In this document: one piece after another, positions 1-8,838 of the stretch
How positions within the stretch are numbered: the first letter of the stretch is position 1
Layout: the number at the start of each line of letters is the position of its first letter
Assembly (NCBI RefSeq): GCF_029023785.1
Contig: NZ_CP118955.1
Location: forward strand, 1,886,001-1,950,000
Direction of reading: 5' to 3'
DNA: 64,000 bases
Source of the DNA: Enterococcus faecium
Lineage (GTDB): Bacteria; Bacillota; Bacilli; Lactobacillales; Enterococcaceae
Translations under genes and position numbers: made by a program
The notes under the pieces: model-generated
The model's input: the letters and a program-made list of their open reading frames with translations, nothing else
Databases searched by the model: none
Told to the model about the DNA's origin: nothing

Positions 1-2
1 CG

Positions 3-1538
3 CCAAAATCTATCCAGACCGCCACAGCACAAATCTCACAGATTATTGCCAATGTAGCGTCAAGTCAATATGGTGGCTGTTCTGCCGACCGAACAGATGA
101 ATTGCTTGCTCCTTTTGCAGAATTGAACTATAAAAAACATCTAAAAGACGCGGAAGAATGGATCGATTCGCCAGAACGCCAAAAAGAATATGCAAAAGCA
201 AAAACCAAAAAAGATATCTTCGATGCTATGCAAAGTTTGGAATATGAAATCAATACCTTATTTACTTCAAATGGACAAACTCCTTTCACTTCATTAGGAT
301 TTGGACTAGGAGAAAACTGGTTTGAAAGAGAAATTCAAAAAGCAATTTTACAGATTCGAATCAATGGATTAGGGAGTGAAAAGCGGACAGCTATCTTCCC
401 TAAACTGATCTTCACTTTGAAAAAAGGTGTGAACTTAAACCCTGAAGATCCTAATTACGACATCAAACAACTAGCATTGGAATGTGCAACGAAAAGAATG
501 TATCCTGATATTCTGAATTACGATAAAATCGTTGAATTAACTGGAAGTTTCAAAGTACCTATGGGCTGTCGTTCATTCTTGCAAGGGTGGAAAGACGAAA
601 ATGGTCAAGAAGTAAATGTCGGACGAATGAATTTAGGTGTTGTTACATTGAATTTGCCAAGAATCGCGATCGAATCAAAAGGAGATCAGAATAAATTCTG
701 GCAGTTACTGTCTGACCGCTTAGAAATCATGAAAGATGCGCTTCTCTATCGTGTAGAACGTTGTAAAGAAGCCATTCCAGCAAATGCGCCAATTTTATAT
801 ATGTATGGTGCTTTCGGGAAACGTCTTTCACGTACCGATTCTGTCAATGAATTATTCAAAAACCGTCGAGCTACTGTATCGTTAGGCTACATTGGATTGT
901 ATGAAGTTGCTTCAGCTTTCTTCGGTGGCGAATGGGAAACAAACCCAGAAGCAAAAGCTTTCACACTTGATATCGTCAAAGAATTAAAAGCTAATGCAGA
1001 TGCATGGGGGGATGAATATGGTTATCATTTCAGTGTCTATTCAACTCCAAGTGAAAGTCTAACTGACCGTTTCTGCCGTTTGGATACAGAAAAATTCGGC
1101 ATCATCGAAAATATCACAGATAAAGAATATTATACAAACAGTTTCCACTATGATGTGCGTAAAAACCCAACGCCATTTGAAAAATTGGAATTTGAGAAGG
1201 ATTATCCAAAATATTGTTCAGGTGGATTCATCCACTACTGTGAATACCCTATGCTCCAACAAAATCCGAAAGCTTTAGAAGCTGTATGGGATTTTGCATA
1301 TGACAAAATCGGGTATCTTGGTACGAATACGCCAATCGATCATTGCTATCAATGTGGTTTCGAAGGTGATTTCAAACCGACAGAACGAGGGTTCGAATGT
1401 CCAGAATGTGGAAATCATGATCCAAAAACATGTGATGTAGTCAAACGTACTTGTGGCTATTTAGGAAATCCGCAAGCTCGTCCGATGGTACATGGCCGCC
1501 ATAAAGAAATTTCCTCACGTGTGAAACACATGAAATGA
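3..1538 (+). CDS. nrdD: Anaerobic ribonucleoside-triphosphate reductase, large subunit (5' end cut by window edge)
   Basis: Class III ribonucleotide reductase, which makes dNTPs without oxygen using a glycyl radical. The reading frame is open from the first bases of the window, so the N-terminal part lies outside; an internal TTG at 102 is not the start. Two CxxC pairs (CYQCG and CPECG) form the C-terminal zinc site, and RTCGYLGN close to the end is the glycyl radical loop. The stop TGA (1536-1538) overlaps the conserved GAGGTTGTG end of an intergenic repeat that begins at 1537. The activase gene nrdG follows on the same strand, but 314 bp away rather than tightly coupled. Family assignment is secure; the missing N-terminus would carry the ATP-cone. 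Confidence 0.96.
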   Translation, partial: PKSIQTATAQISQIIANVASSQYGGCSADRTDELLAPFAELNYKKHLKDAEEWIDSPERQKEYAKAKTKKDIFDAMQSLEYEINTLFTSNGQTPFTSLGFGLGENWFEREIQKAILQIRINGLGSEKRTAIFPKLIFTLKKGVNLNPEDPNYDIKQLALECATKRMYPDILNYDKIVELTGSFKVPMGCRSFLQGWKDENGQEVNVGRMNLGVVTLNLPRIAIESKGDQNKFWQLLSDRLEIMKDALLYRVERCKEAIPANAPILYMYGAFGKRLSRTDSVNELFKNRRATVSLGYIGLYEVASAFFGGEWETNPEAKAFTLDIVKELKANADAWGDEYGYHFSVYSTPSESLTDRFCRLDTEKFGIIENITDKEYYTNSFHYDVRKNPTPFEKLEFEKDYPKYCSGGFIHYCEYPMLQQNPKALEAVWDFAYDKIGYLGTNTPIDHCYQCGFEGDFKPTERGFECPECGNHDPKTCDVVKRTCGYLGNPQARPMVHGRHKEISSRVKHMK

Positions 1539-1654
1539 GGTTGTGAAAAAGCTGTCCTGCATCAAGTAATAAGAATAGCTAAACAAAAATAGTTCCTCAT
1601 ATTTTTCGTTTAGTTGGGCTTATTACTGCAGATGCAAGCTTTTGAACACCGTTT
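1537..1654 (-). repeat. Intergenic palindromic module, core type A (reverse orientation)
   Basis: Runs from GAGGTTGTG (overlapping the nrdD stop) to GAACACCGTTTA. The arms GCATCAAGTAATAAG and CTTATTACTGCAGATGC form an imperfect stem around an inner CTAAAC/GTTTAG stem with the loop GTTCCTCATAT. The same core is found at 14123-14240, 28476-28594 and 49214-49332. It lies between nrdD and nrdG on the transcribed path. Confidence 0.85.
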
Positions 1655-1666
1655 ATTCAGAATAAG

Positions 1667-1787
1667 AGGCTATGACAAGTCTTTTTTCACCACCCTCTTT
1701 CGATGGCTTTGTATCTTTGAACGCCCTCTATCAAAATAAGAACAAGCTTTCTTGAACAATGGATTTAGGTCAGTTTGTTCTTATTTA
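1667..1787. repeat. Degenerate repeat remnant with hairpin between nrdD and nrdG
   Basis: Begins with GAGGCTATGACAAG, a variant of the repeat family's conserved end, and holds a second inverted repeat: AATAAGAACAA near 1734 pairs with TTGTTCTTATT near 1775-1785. The TTGAACGCCCTC and TTGAACAATGG stretches look like decayed copies of the other conserved end. It fills most of the nrdD-nrdG gap together with the module before it. No separate gene is visible here. Confidence 0.55.
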
Positions 1788-1852
1788 TGTGGTCGAGTAG
1801 ATTTTATCTTCAATAGCTATATCTTTGAACCTTAAATGAAAGAAGTTTTTTT

Positions 1853-2455
1853 ATGAGAAATCCAAAACCAAAAGAATGGTTAGCAAAAGACTACAGCCAA
1901 AACTATATTGCTGACTACAAACCGTTTAATTTTGTCGATGGTGAAGGTGTCCGCAACAGTCTTTACGTTAGTGGCTGCTTATTTGCCTGCGAAGGCTGCT
2001 TCAACAAAGCTGCACAAAATTTCCGATATGGCAAACCATTCACACCTGAATTAGAAGAACAAATCATCGCTGACTTGCGCAACGATTACGTGCAAGGATT
2101 AACTTTACTTGGTGGCGAACCTTTTTTGAATACAGATGTTTGTCTGCAAGTCGTACGACGTATCCGAAAAGAGTTCGGTACGACAAAAGATATCTGGTCA
2201 TGGACAGGCTATACCTTTGATGAATTGCTACAAGATTCAGAAGATAAATTAGAACTCCTTTCGCAAATCGATATCCTTGTTGACGGACGCTTTGAATTAA
2301 GCAAACGTGACCTAAAACTACAATTTCGCGGAAGTAGCAACCAGCGGATCATTGACGTCCAAAAATCTTTAGAATCCAATCAAGTTGTGATTTGGGAAAA
2401 ATGTACGGATGCAACAGAAACCTATGAACAAATCAAAAAGCAAGACTTGATATAA
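1853..2455 (+). CDS. nrdG: Anaerobic ribonucleotide reductase activating protein (radical SAM)
   Basis: Generates the glycyl radical on NrdD by reductive cleavage of S-adenosylmethionine with a 4Fe-4S cluster. The CxxxCxxC motif is at C42, C46 and C49 (SGCLFACEGCF), followed by the GGEPF SAM-binding motif near residue 83. Full length for the family at 200 residues. The ribosome binding site is weak (GAAAGAAG about 8 bases upstream). Because a repeat with terminator-like hairpins separates it from nrdD, it may depend on read-through or on its own promoter; none is clear. Confidence 0.95.
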   Translation: MRNPKPKEWLAKDYSQNYIADYKPFNFVDGEGVRNSLYVSGCLFACEGCFNKAAQNFRYGKPFTPELEEQIIADLRNDYVQGLTLLGGEPFLNTDVCLQVVRRIRKEFGTTKDIWSWTGYTFDELLQDSEDKLELLSQIDILVDGRFELSKRDLKLQFRGSSNQRIIDVQKSLESNQVVIWEKCTDATETYEQIKKQDLI

Positions 2456-2511
2456 AAACAGCTTTGGGAGAGAAAACGGATTTCCGGTTTCAACTCTCAA
2501 AGCTGTTTTTA
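2454..2511. terminator. Bidirectional terminator between nrdG and dinB
   Basis: AAAAACAGCTTTGGGAG pairs with CTCTCAAAGCTGTTTTT, giving an A-tract before and a T-tract after the stem on both strands. It separates the convergent nrdG and dinB genes and covers the last codon of dinB. Confidence 0.85.
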
Positions 2512-3627
2512 TATTTCTTGATTTTCCCATAATGGAAGGACGATGTTTTCATAAGTCATCGGGTCCAGATTCGTCAAAGTAATCCCTAACAATCGGATTC
2601 CTTTTTCTACTCCCAAGATTTCCTCCCATATAAGGCTTGCTTGATAAAAGAGTGCTTCTTTTTTATAGATATATTCTGGCAATGTCACTCTTTTGGTCAC
2701 AGTAGAATAGTCCGTGTACCTGACCTTCAAAACTACTGTTTTCCCATGTTTTTGGACTCTTCTCAGTGCTTCTTCTACTTTTTCAGCTAGTTGGCGCAAC
2801 TGAGTCAGCACTGCTTCTTCCGTTTGCAACGGCTGCCCATAAGTATGCTCTTTTCCCACAGATTTTCGCTCTCTTGTAACGTTTACTGGAGAATCATGGA
2901 TTCCTCTGACTTTACGATAAAGAGAATAGCCCATTTTTCCAAAATTTCGAATCAACATCATTTCTGTGCATTCATATAGGTCTTTTCCTGTATAAATCCC
3001 TAGCTCATGCATTCTAGGTACAGTTTTCTTCCCTACCCCATGAAATTTTTCAATTGGCAAAGCTTTTAAAAATGGCACAGCGTCTTGAGGGGCAACTACC
3101 GTGATTCCTCTAGGTTTTTGATAGTCTGATGCTAATTTGGCCAAAAACTTATTGTAACTTACTCCCGCAGAACATGTTAGCTGGACACTCTCCCAAATAT
3201 CTGCTTGGATCATTCGGGCGATTTTGATGGCTGACTTGCAATTGATTTTATTTTCGGTCACATCAAGATACGCTTCATCGATACTAACTGGTTCCACAAT
3301 ATCTGTATAACGATAGAATACTTCCCGTACTTGTTTGGAAATATCGCTGTATTTATGATGGTCGCCAGGCTTAAAGATGGCTTGCGGACAAAGCTCATAC
3401 GCTTTTTGTGCACTCATTGCTGAATGAATTCCGAATTTTCTTGCTTCATAATTTGCTGTAGTCACTACTCCACGCCCACCAGTGTCACTGGGGTGTCTGG
3501 CAATTACTAATGGATGTCCGCGAAACTCAGGATGATCTCGTTCTTCAACCGAAGCGAAAAAAGCATCCATATCAATATGAATGATTTTTCTTGATGTATC
3601 ATTATGTAAAGGAAATTGCAGCTCCAT
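2509..3627 (-). CDS. dinB: DNA polymerase IV (Y family)
   Basis: Error-prone translesion DNA polymerase. The catalytic palm motifs IHIDMDAFFASVE near the N-terminus and SIDEAYLD near residue 115 give the metal-binding acidic residues; helix-hairpin-helix (FHGVGKKT) and little-finger regions follow. An in-frame GTG at 3636 abuts the ribosome binding site (AAGAGGTG), so I prefer the ATG at 3627, with the ATG at 3630 as an alternative. It is transcribed alone, convergent with nrdG. No LexA-type box was identified in the short upstream gap. Confidence 0.94.
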   Translation of the reverse strand: MELQFPLHNDTSRKIIHIDMDAFFASVEERDHPEFRGHPLVIARHPSDTGGRGVVTTANYEARKFGIHSAMSAQKAYELCPQAIFKPGDHHKYSDISKQVREVFYRYTDIVEPVSIDEAYLDVTENKINCKSAIKIARMIQADIWESVQLTCSAGVSYNKFLAKLASDYQKPRGITVVAPQDAVPFLKALPIEKFHGVGKKTVPRMHELGIYTGKDLYECTEMMLIRNFGKMGYSLYRKVRGIHDSPVNVTRERKSVGKEHTYGQPLQTEEAVLTQLRQLAEKVEEALRRVQKHGKTVVLKVRYTDYSTVTKRVTLPEYIYKKEALFYQASLIWEEILGVEKGIRLLGITLTNLDPMTYENIVLPLWENQEI

Positions 3628-3738
3628 CATCCTCACCTCTTATTCATTATACAAGAACATTCGTTCGCGTTCAAGAGATTTGAAAAGTTAGTAGCTGATT
3701 TCCTCATTAGTCTTTCATTATAGACAACTTATACTATC

Positions 3739-4611
3739 TCAGTCTAATTCATGGTACTGACGGTAGACTTCTTGTTTTTTCAGCCCATTTTTCAGCGCTA
3801 CTGCTTTGATAGCAGCATTTGGTTTTTCGCCTGAAGCGATCTTTGCTTCTACTTGTTCCTTTAACGTTCCCAACTCTTCATCAACTTCCGTCACTGGCAT
3901 TTCGAACAAATTCCCTTCTACAAGCAGACAACATTCACCCTTTACTGGATGTTCTTCGATATAAGCGAGTAGCTCTTCCGTACTTCCTCTAAGGTATTCT
4001 TCATGGACCTTTGTCAATTCCCGACACAAAACGACTTGGCGATTTCCAAAAATTTCTAAGAAATTCGTCAATGTAGCAGTGATCCGATAAGGTGACTCAT
4101 AAAAAATCAGCGTAACTGTCTGTTCTTTTAGCTTTTTCAATGTTTCTTTCTGTTCTTTTTTCTTACGTGGAAGGAAGCCATAAAATAAAAATGGTTGAGG
4201 CACTAGCCCTGAAGCAATCAAAGCCGTCATCCCAGCTGTAGGTCCTGGGATAGAGATCACAGAAATCCCTTCTTTTATGCAGGCTAAAACTAGCTCATGT
4301 CCAGGATCGCTGATGGAAGGCATTCCTGCGTCACTGACTTGAGCAATCGTTTTTCCTTCTTTTAACAAAGCAATCAATTGAGGGACACGTTCTTTATAAT
4401 TATGTTCATGTAAACTTTTTTGGGGTGTATGGATTTCAAAATGATTCAATAACTTTTGTGTATTACGCGTATCCTCACTTGCGATAAGATCGGATTCTTG
4501 CAGCATACGAACACTTCTGTAGCTCATATCTTCTAAATTTCCAATTGGCGTCGGTACAAGATATAAATCCCCATATACCGGATTTCCCTTGAAACTTTTT
4601 TGATTATACAT
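3739..4611 (-). CDS. rsmI: 16S rRNA (cytidine-2'-O)-methyltransferase
   Basis: Methylates the ribose of C1402 in the ribosomal decoding centre using SAM. Tetrapyrrole-methylase fold, 290 residues: VPTPIGNLED near the N-terminus, EDTRNTQKLL, SDAGMPSISDPG, and the SAM-binding SIPGPTAGMTALIASG, then FYESPYR. Last gene of the dnaX cluster on this strand. A terminator lies between it and yabA, so part of its expression must come from read-through or a local promoter. AAGGAG sits about 10 bases before the ATG. Confidence 0.96.
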   Translation of the reverse strand: MYNQKSFKGNPVYGDLYLVPTPIGNLEDMSYRSVRMLQESDLIASEDTRNTQKLLNHFEIHTPQKSLHEHNYKERVPQLIALLKEGKTIAQVSDAGMPSISDPGHELVLACIKEGISVISIPGPTAGMTALIASGLVPQPFLFYGFLPRKKKEQKETLKKLKEQTVTLIFYESPYRITATLTNFLEIFGNRQVVLCRELTKVHEEYLRGSTEELLAYIEEHPVKGECCLLVEGNLFEMPVTEVDEELGTLKEQVEAKIASGEKPNAAIKAVALKNGLKKQEVYRQYHELD

Positions 4612-4628
4612 CTGTCACAATCTCCTTA

Positions 4629-4664
4629 ATAAAAAGACTGGAGCAGTATTTCTCCGCTCCAGTC
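4629..4664 (-). terminator. Terminator downstream of yabA
   Basis: GACTGGAGC (4636-4644) pairs with GCTCCAGTC (4656-4664), and the minus-strand transcript then runs into TTTTT. It lies in the 68-bp gap before rsmI and would end or attenuate the dnaX-yabA transcript. Confidence 0.8.
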
Positions 4665-4679
4665 TCCTCTTGTTATTGG

Positions 4680-5027
4680 TCATCGACCGCTTTCGCGATA
4701 GATCACTTCTAGACAAAACGCACAAGGCTCGTCATTGTCCCTTCTTGATCCATATAAATCGTAGCAGACATGGAATCCTTCTTCATAAATTTTTTCAAGA
4801 TTCATACGAGACTTAGAAAGTTCCTGCTTCACATTTTCAGCTGGAGCTTGTGCAACTTGGTTCAATTCCCGCAGGTGTTCCCGCAGACGTTGATTTTCCA
4901 TCTCCAAAGTTGTATTTTTTTCTACGATCTCATGCAAAGCATGCTTCATTTCAACAAGTTCTGTTAATGTATTTCTCAACTCTGATTCTAATTGATTCAA
5001 TCCGTCGTATAATGATCTCTTATCCAT
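4680..5027 (-). CDS. yabA: Replication initiation control protein YabA
   Basis: Negative regulator of chromosome replication initiation that binds DnaA and the sliding clamp DnaN in Firmicutes. 115 residues: an N-terminal leucine-rich coiled coil (about 5-60) for tetramerisation and a C-terminal zinc-binding part with His and Cys ligands (FHVCYDLYG then CAFC). Its ATG overlaps the 3' end of ricT by 8 bases, so the two are translationally coupled. Confidence 0.94.
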   Translation of the reverse strand: MDKRSLYDGLNQLESELRNTLTELVEMKHALHEIVEKNTTLEMENQRLREHLRELNQVAQAPAENVKQELSKSRMNLEKIYEEGFHVCYDLYGSRRDNDEPCAFCLEVIYRESGR

Positions 5028-5850
5028 TCATCTCACCTACTTGGATAAATTCTTTCAATTCATCCCATTCATATTCGACAGGATTTTCCCGTCCAGTCAG
5101 CCGAATACTAACGATACGGCTAAGCAGATTCAACCCTACGACTTTCCCTTTACCATCAGGTGTAGCAATTACTTTTCCAAAGTCAGGGAGTTCTTTTTTC
5201 GCTGTCTCGTATTCTTCGCTCTCATATTGCAGACAGCACATCAAGCGTCCGCATAAACCGGAAATTTTTGTTGGATTCAAAGATAAACTTTGATCTTTTG
5301 CCATTTTGATTGATACAGGCACGAAATCGCCTAAAAAAGAAGAACAGCATAATGGACGCCCACATGGACCAATTCCGCCTATTATCTTTGCTTCATCGCG
5401 GACACCAATTTGTCGAAGCTCAATACGAGTACGAAATACAGCGGCCAGATCTTTTACCAATTCTCTAAAGTCAATTCGCCCGTCCGCTGTGAAAGAAAAA
5501 ATCAATTTATTTCGATCAAATGTGTATTCGGCTTTGACCATTTTCATTTCCAACTCACGCAACTGCACTTTTTCTTTTGCGATTTTCAATGCATCATAAG
5601 CATCTTTTTTGTTTTTTTTGTCTTTTTCTAATTCAGCTTGTGACGCTTTATGCAAGATCGGACGGATAGCTTCAGGAAGGTCATTGGGATCAATCTCTTT
5701 TTTAGGAAGGACAACAGTAGCAATATGTAAGGATTGCTGAGATTCGACTAATACCTTGTCACTATAAACATATTCAGAGTCTCCTGGTGCAAAATAATAG
5801 ATATGACCTGCATCTCTATATCGGACACCTACTACTTCTACCATTTCCAT
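5020..5850 (-). CDS. ricT: PSP1-domain protein RicT (YaaT)
   Basis: Homologue of Bacillus RicT/YaaT, part of the RicA-RicF-RicT complex that carries Fe-S clusters and steers RNase Y mRNA processing. Recognised by the PSP1 region and two cysteine clusters, CGRPLCC and CGRLMCC, near residues 165-210, which are the Fe-S ligands in the family. 276 residues, full length. RicA and RicF are not in this window. It lies between holB and yabA as in other Firmicutes. Confidence 0.93.
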   Translation of the reverse strand: MEMVEVVGVRYRDAGHIYYFAPGDSEYVYSDKVLVESQQSLHIATVVLPKKEIDPNDLPEAIRPILHKASQAELEKDKKNKKDAYDALKIAKEKVQLRELEMKMVKAEYTFDRNKLIFSFTADGRIDFRELVKDLAAVFRTRIELRQIGVRDEAKIIGGIGPCGRPLCCSSFLGDFVPVSIKMAKDQSLSLNPTKISGLCGRLMCCLQYESEEYETAKKELPDFGKVIATPDGKGKVVGLNLLSRIVSIRLTGRENPVEYEWDELKEFIQVGEMNG

Positions 5851-5879
5851 CCTCCTTGATCATCATCCTTTGCGGCAAG

Positions 5880-6818
5880 CTAAAAAATCGTATGCAAAAC
5901 GAACTGTTCCGCAACAGCCTGAAAACTGACATTGCTGCGTAGTTTCTGCTCTGCGATCAATATCCGTTCAATTATCTGGTTTATCTGTTTCACTTTGCCA
6001 TATTCGCCGTTTGCTACTGCTTGACGCTGTGCTTCCTGATAATAAAACATCAAGACAGATAATCCTGTAAACTGTTGTGTTTTTTCTTTAAATGATTTTA
6101 CCAATTTTTTTTGGACATAGATAAAGGCTTGAGTATCTTGCTTTTGCAAGTAAACGAACCATTGATAAATCAAGTCCTTAGCATCATTAAACCATTCATC
6201 TTGAGAGATTTCAACTGCTTTTCCTAAACTGTTTGTTAAGAAAGCCAAAAGTTTTGCTTTTTCCAATGGAATCTGCTCTTCTTGCAATCGATGGATCAGT
6301 GCTTCTTTCGAAAGTTCTTGAAAATGCAGAACTTGACAACGAGATTGAATAGTAGGGAGAATTCTTCCTACTGCATCTGTTTCTAACACCGCTAAAAAAT
6401 CTCCAGGGGGCTCTTCCAAGAATTTCAACAAACTGTTTGCCGCACTGCTATTCATTTTTTCAGCTTCTTTGATCAAAAAAACTTTTTTTCTTGATTCGTA
6501 ACCGCTGCGACTGAATTCCGTCTGCAAACGTCTGATCTGATCGACTTTGATGGTTTGTCCTTCCGGTTCAATAACCAAAACATCTGGATGTTCTTTCTTT
6601 TCGATCCGCTGACAATTGTTGCATTTTCCACAAGGCAGATTGTCTTTCATTTGGGTACAGAACAGGTGCTGTGCAAGCCATATACCTACTTCATGTTTTC
6701 CTGTTCCTTTCTCCCCTTCAAAAAGATAAGCATGAGCGATACGCCCATGCTCAAAACTCCGTTGAAGCTGCTGATACACGATCGGTTGCATTTGAGCCAA
6801 GTTTATTTCTTGATTCAT
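5880..6818 (-). CDS. holB: DNA polymerase III delta' subunit
   Basis: Clamp-loader subunit that works with DnaX and HolA to load the sliding clamp. AAA+ fold: a P-loop-like GEKGTGKHE near residue 35, a zinc-binding CGKCNNC near residue 63, sensor-region LLKFLEEPPGDF, and a helical C-terminal collar. 312 residues. It follows darA by 13 bases and precedes ricT by 29, fitting one operon. Confidence 0.94.
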   Translation of the reverse strand: MNQEINLAQMQPIVYQQLQRSFEHGRIAHAYLFEGEKGTGKHEVGIWLAQHLFCTQMKDNLPCGKCNNCQRIEKKEHPDVLVIEPEGQTIKVDQIRRLQTEFSRSGYESRKKVFLIKEAEKMNSSAANSLLKFLEEPPGDFLAVLETDAVGRILPTIQSRCQVLHFQELSKEALIHRLQEEQIPLEKAKLLAFLTNSLGKAVEISQDEWFNDAKDLIYQWFVYLQKQDTQAFIYVQKKLVKSFKEKTQQFTGLSVLMFYYQEAQRQAVANGEYGKVKQINQIIERILIAEQKLRSNVSFQAVAEQFVLHTIF

Positions 6819-6831
6819 AGCTCAGCTCCTC

Positions 6832-7161
6832 CTAAAATTGATGGAATCCTTCAACAGGTAAGACGAAGACTGTGGCACCGCCTACTTCTACTTCTACTGG
6901 ATAAGGGACGCCCCCATCCATCGAAATATCCAGTGTAACAGGTGTAGATACAAATTGCTTTCTTGATTCACACGTTTTTTTGATGATTTCCAATGCTTCT
7001 TCTACACGGTCATCTTCAATACCCACGATAAACGTACTGTTTCCAGCCTTAAGGAAGCCGCCTGTCGATGATAGTTTTGTGGCACGGATATTTGCATCAA
7101 TCAATTCATTTGATAAACGGTTGCTGTCTTTGTCTTGGATAATCGCTAAAATAATTTTCAT
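6832..7161 (-). CDS. darA: Cyclic-di-AMP receptor DarA/PstA (YaaQ family)
   Basis: PII-like trimeric protein that binds cyclic di-AMP; downstream effects are not settled. 109 residues with MKIILAIIQDKDSNRL at the N-terminus and the T-loop-like STGGFLKAGNSTFIVG segment, as in YaaQ/PstA. It sits between tmk and holB, its usual place in Firmicutes. Confidence 0.94.
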   Translation of the reverse strand: MKIILAIIQDKDSNRLSNELIDANIRATKLSSTGGFLKAGNSTFIVGIEDDRVEEALEIIKKTCESRKQFVSTPVTLDISMDGGVPYPVEVEVGGATVFVLPVEGFHQF

Positions 7162-7175
7162 AAACGTTCACCTTC

Positions 7176-7820
7176 CTAGTTTTCAAAAAATTGCGGATAC
7201 TGTTCAATAATTGTATGATAACTTGTTTGCAGCACTTCTTCAAAGCTTTTTCTTGCATCAACTTTGTGGATTCTTTCCGGATTCTCTTCTGCCAGCTTTA
7301 AGTAAGCATGACGTACACGCTGGTGGAATTCCAAACCTTCCGAATCTAAACGGTCGATTTGATTTTGTCTGTTTTTCTTGATTCTTCTTAATCCGGTGTC
7401 TGAATCTACGTCAAGATAAAGGGTAAAATCCGGCGTAGTACCTTCTGTAGCAAACTCATTCAACCGAGCAATCTCGGTAACGCCGATGCGTCGGCCTGCA
7501 CCTTGATAAGCAAGAGAACTGTCGACAAATCTATCGCATAAAACGATTTTCCCTTTTGCCAGAGCAGGCAGAACCTTTTCGACTAGATGTTGTCTTCTTG
7601 CTGCTGCATAAAGCAGTGCTTCCGTACGTTCATCCATCCGATCATTTTTTGGATCAAGGATCACTGCTCGGATCTCTTCAGCAATCGGAATGCCTCCTGG
7701 TTCTCTTGTTTGAATGATTTCTGTTTTTGCTACTTCTTTCAAAAGAGGGTAAAGTTCATTCAAGATGCTGGTTTTTCCTGCACCATCAGGCCCCTCGATT
7801 GTAATAAATAGTCCGTTCAC
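7176..7820 (-). CDS. tmk: Thymidylate kinase
   Basis: Phosphorylates dTMP to dTDP. P-loop GPDGAGKTS close to the N-terminus, DRFVDSSLAYQGAGR as the substrate-binding DR motif, and the lid region rich in Arg. The frame stays open to a GTG at 7871, but a GGGGGC ribosome binding site lies 6 bases before the GTG at 7820 and that start gives 214 residues, the usual length. Followed by darA after 14 bases. Confidence 0.95.
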   Translation of the reverse strand: MNGLFITIEGPDGAGKTSILNELYPLLKEVAKTEIIQTREPGGIPIAEEIRAVILDPKNDRMDERTEALLYAAARRQHLVEKVLPALAKGKIVLCDRFVDSSLAYQGAGRRIGVTEIARLNEFATEGTTPDFTLYLDVDSDTGLRRIKKNRQNQIDRLDSEGLEFHQRVRHAYLKLAEENPERIHKVDARKSFEEVLQTSYHTIIEQYPQFFEN

Positions 7821-7883
7821 ATTGTTGCCCCCATCTCTTGTGCTGCTTTTATATTGTATCTGAAAAAACACTTAATTAGAAAT

Positions 7884-8486
7884 TTATAACTCACGTCTTC
7901 CTTCGACAGCTTTCAATAAAGTAACTTCATCTGCATACTCGATATCAGAGCCTACAGACAGACCATGTGCTAGACGAGTCACTTTGATACCTGCAGGTTT
8001 GATCAGACGTGAGAGATACATAGCTGTTGCTTCTCCCTCTGTTGTTGCATTTGTTGCGATAATCACTTCTTTTACATCTGCATCATGCAGCCGCTGCAAC
8101 AGAGAAGAAATATTGATGTCTTCTGGACCTGTCCCTTCCATCGGTGATAACACACCATGGAGAACATGATAAAGTCCGTGATATTCTCGCATTTTTTCCA
8201 TTGCCATTACATCTTTCGGCTCTTCGACCACTAGGATAACGCTTCGATCACGTGAAAGATTTCTACATATTTCGCAGGGATCTTCTTCTGTGATGTTTCC
8301 GCAGATACTACAAAAATGCAAATCGCGTTTTACACTTAACAAAGATTTAGCAAATTCATTTACTACTTCATCTTTCATATCGATCGTATAAAAGGCGAGT
8401 CTTGTCGCTGTTTTCTGACCGATTCCTGGAAGTTTCATGTAGCTGTCGATCAGTTTCGCAATTGGTTCTGGATATTGCATATTCAT
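7884..8486 (-). CDS. recR: Recombination protein RecR
   Basis: Acts with RecO and RecF in loading RecA at single-strand gaps. Domains in order: helix-hairpin-helix ([15 protein letters not shown]), a four-cysteine zinc finger (CSIC ... CEIC, about residues 57-72), Toprim ([14 protein letters not shown]) and a C-terminal Walker-B-like part. 200 residues; an ATG two codons inside (8480) is an alternative start. In operon with ybaB and dnaX. Confidence 0.96.
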   Translation of the reverse strand: MNMQYPEPIAKLIDSYMKLPGIGQKTATRLAFYTIDMKDEVVNEFAKSLLSVKRDLHFCSICGNITEEDPCEICRNLSRDRSVILVVEEPKDVMAMEKMREYHGLYHVLHGVLSPMEGTGPEDINISSLLQRLHDADVKEVIIATNATTEGEATAMYLSRLIKPAGIKVTRLAHGLSVGSDIEYADEVTLLKAVEGRREL

Positions 8487-8504
8487 TACTCCTTCAGTTT
8501 AAAA

Positions 8505-8819
8505 CTAAAATCCTGGCAAACCTTTTGCGTATTTCCCTAATTTTTTCTCAGTTTCCACATCAATTTGTGCGATCGCATCATTGACTGCCATTACGACAAG
8601 ATCCTGAAGCATCTCGATATCATCAGGATCAACGACTTCTTCATTGATTTGGATATCTTTCATGCGACGATCGCCTGTAAAAACCGCTTTGACCAATTCA
8701 TTGGTGGCTTTACCTGTAAACTCTGTTTTATTTAGCAGCTCTTGTGCTTCTGCCATTTCTTTTTGCATTTTTTGTACTTGTTTCATCATGCCTTGCATAT
8801 TGCCCATTCCACGCATCAT
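8505..8819 (-). CDS. ybaB: YbaB/EbfC family nucleoid-associated protein
   Basis: Small DNA-binding dimer found almost always between dnaX and recR. 104 residues with a Met/Gln-rich N-terminal coil ([15 protein letters not shown]) and the conserved [11 protein letters not shown] strand. Role in nucleoid organisation is inferred from the family. Confidence 0.93.
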   Translation of the reverse strand: MMRGMGNMQGMMKQVQKMQKEMAEAQELLNKTEFTGKATNELVKAVFTGDRRMKDIQINEEVVDPDDIEMLQDLVVMAVNDAIAQIDVETEKKLGKYAKGLPGF

Positions 8820-8838
8820 AATTATCTACTCCTTTTTA

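Noticed and set aside
4850..5599. Plus-strand open frames across yabA and ricT
   Set aside because: They are antisense to well-recognised genes, lack start signals and show no family features.
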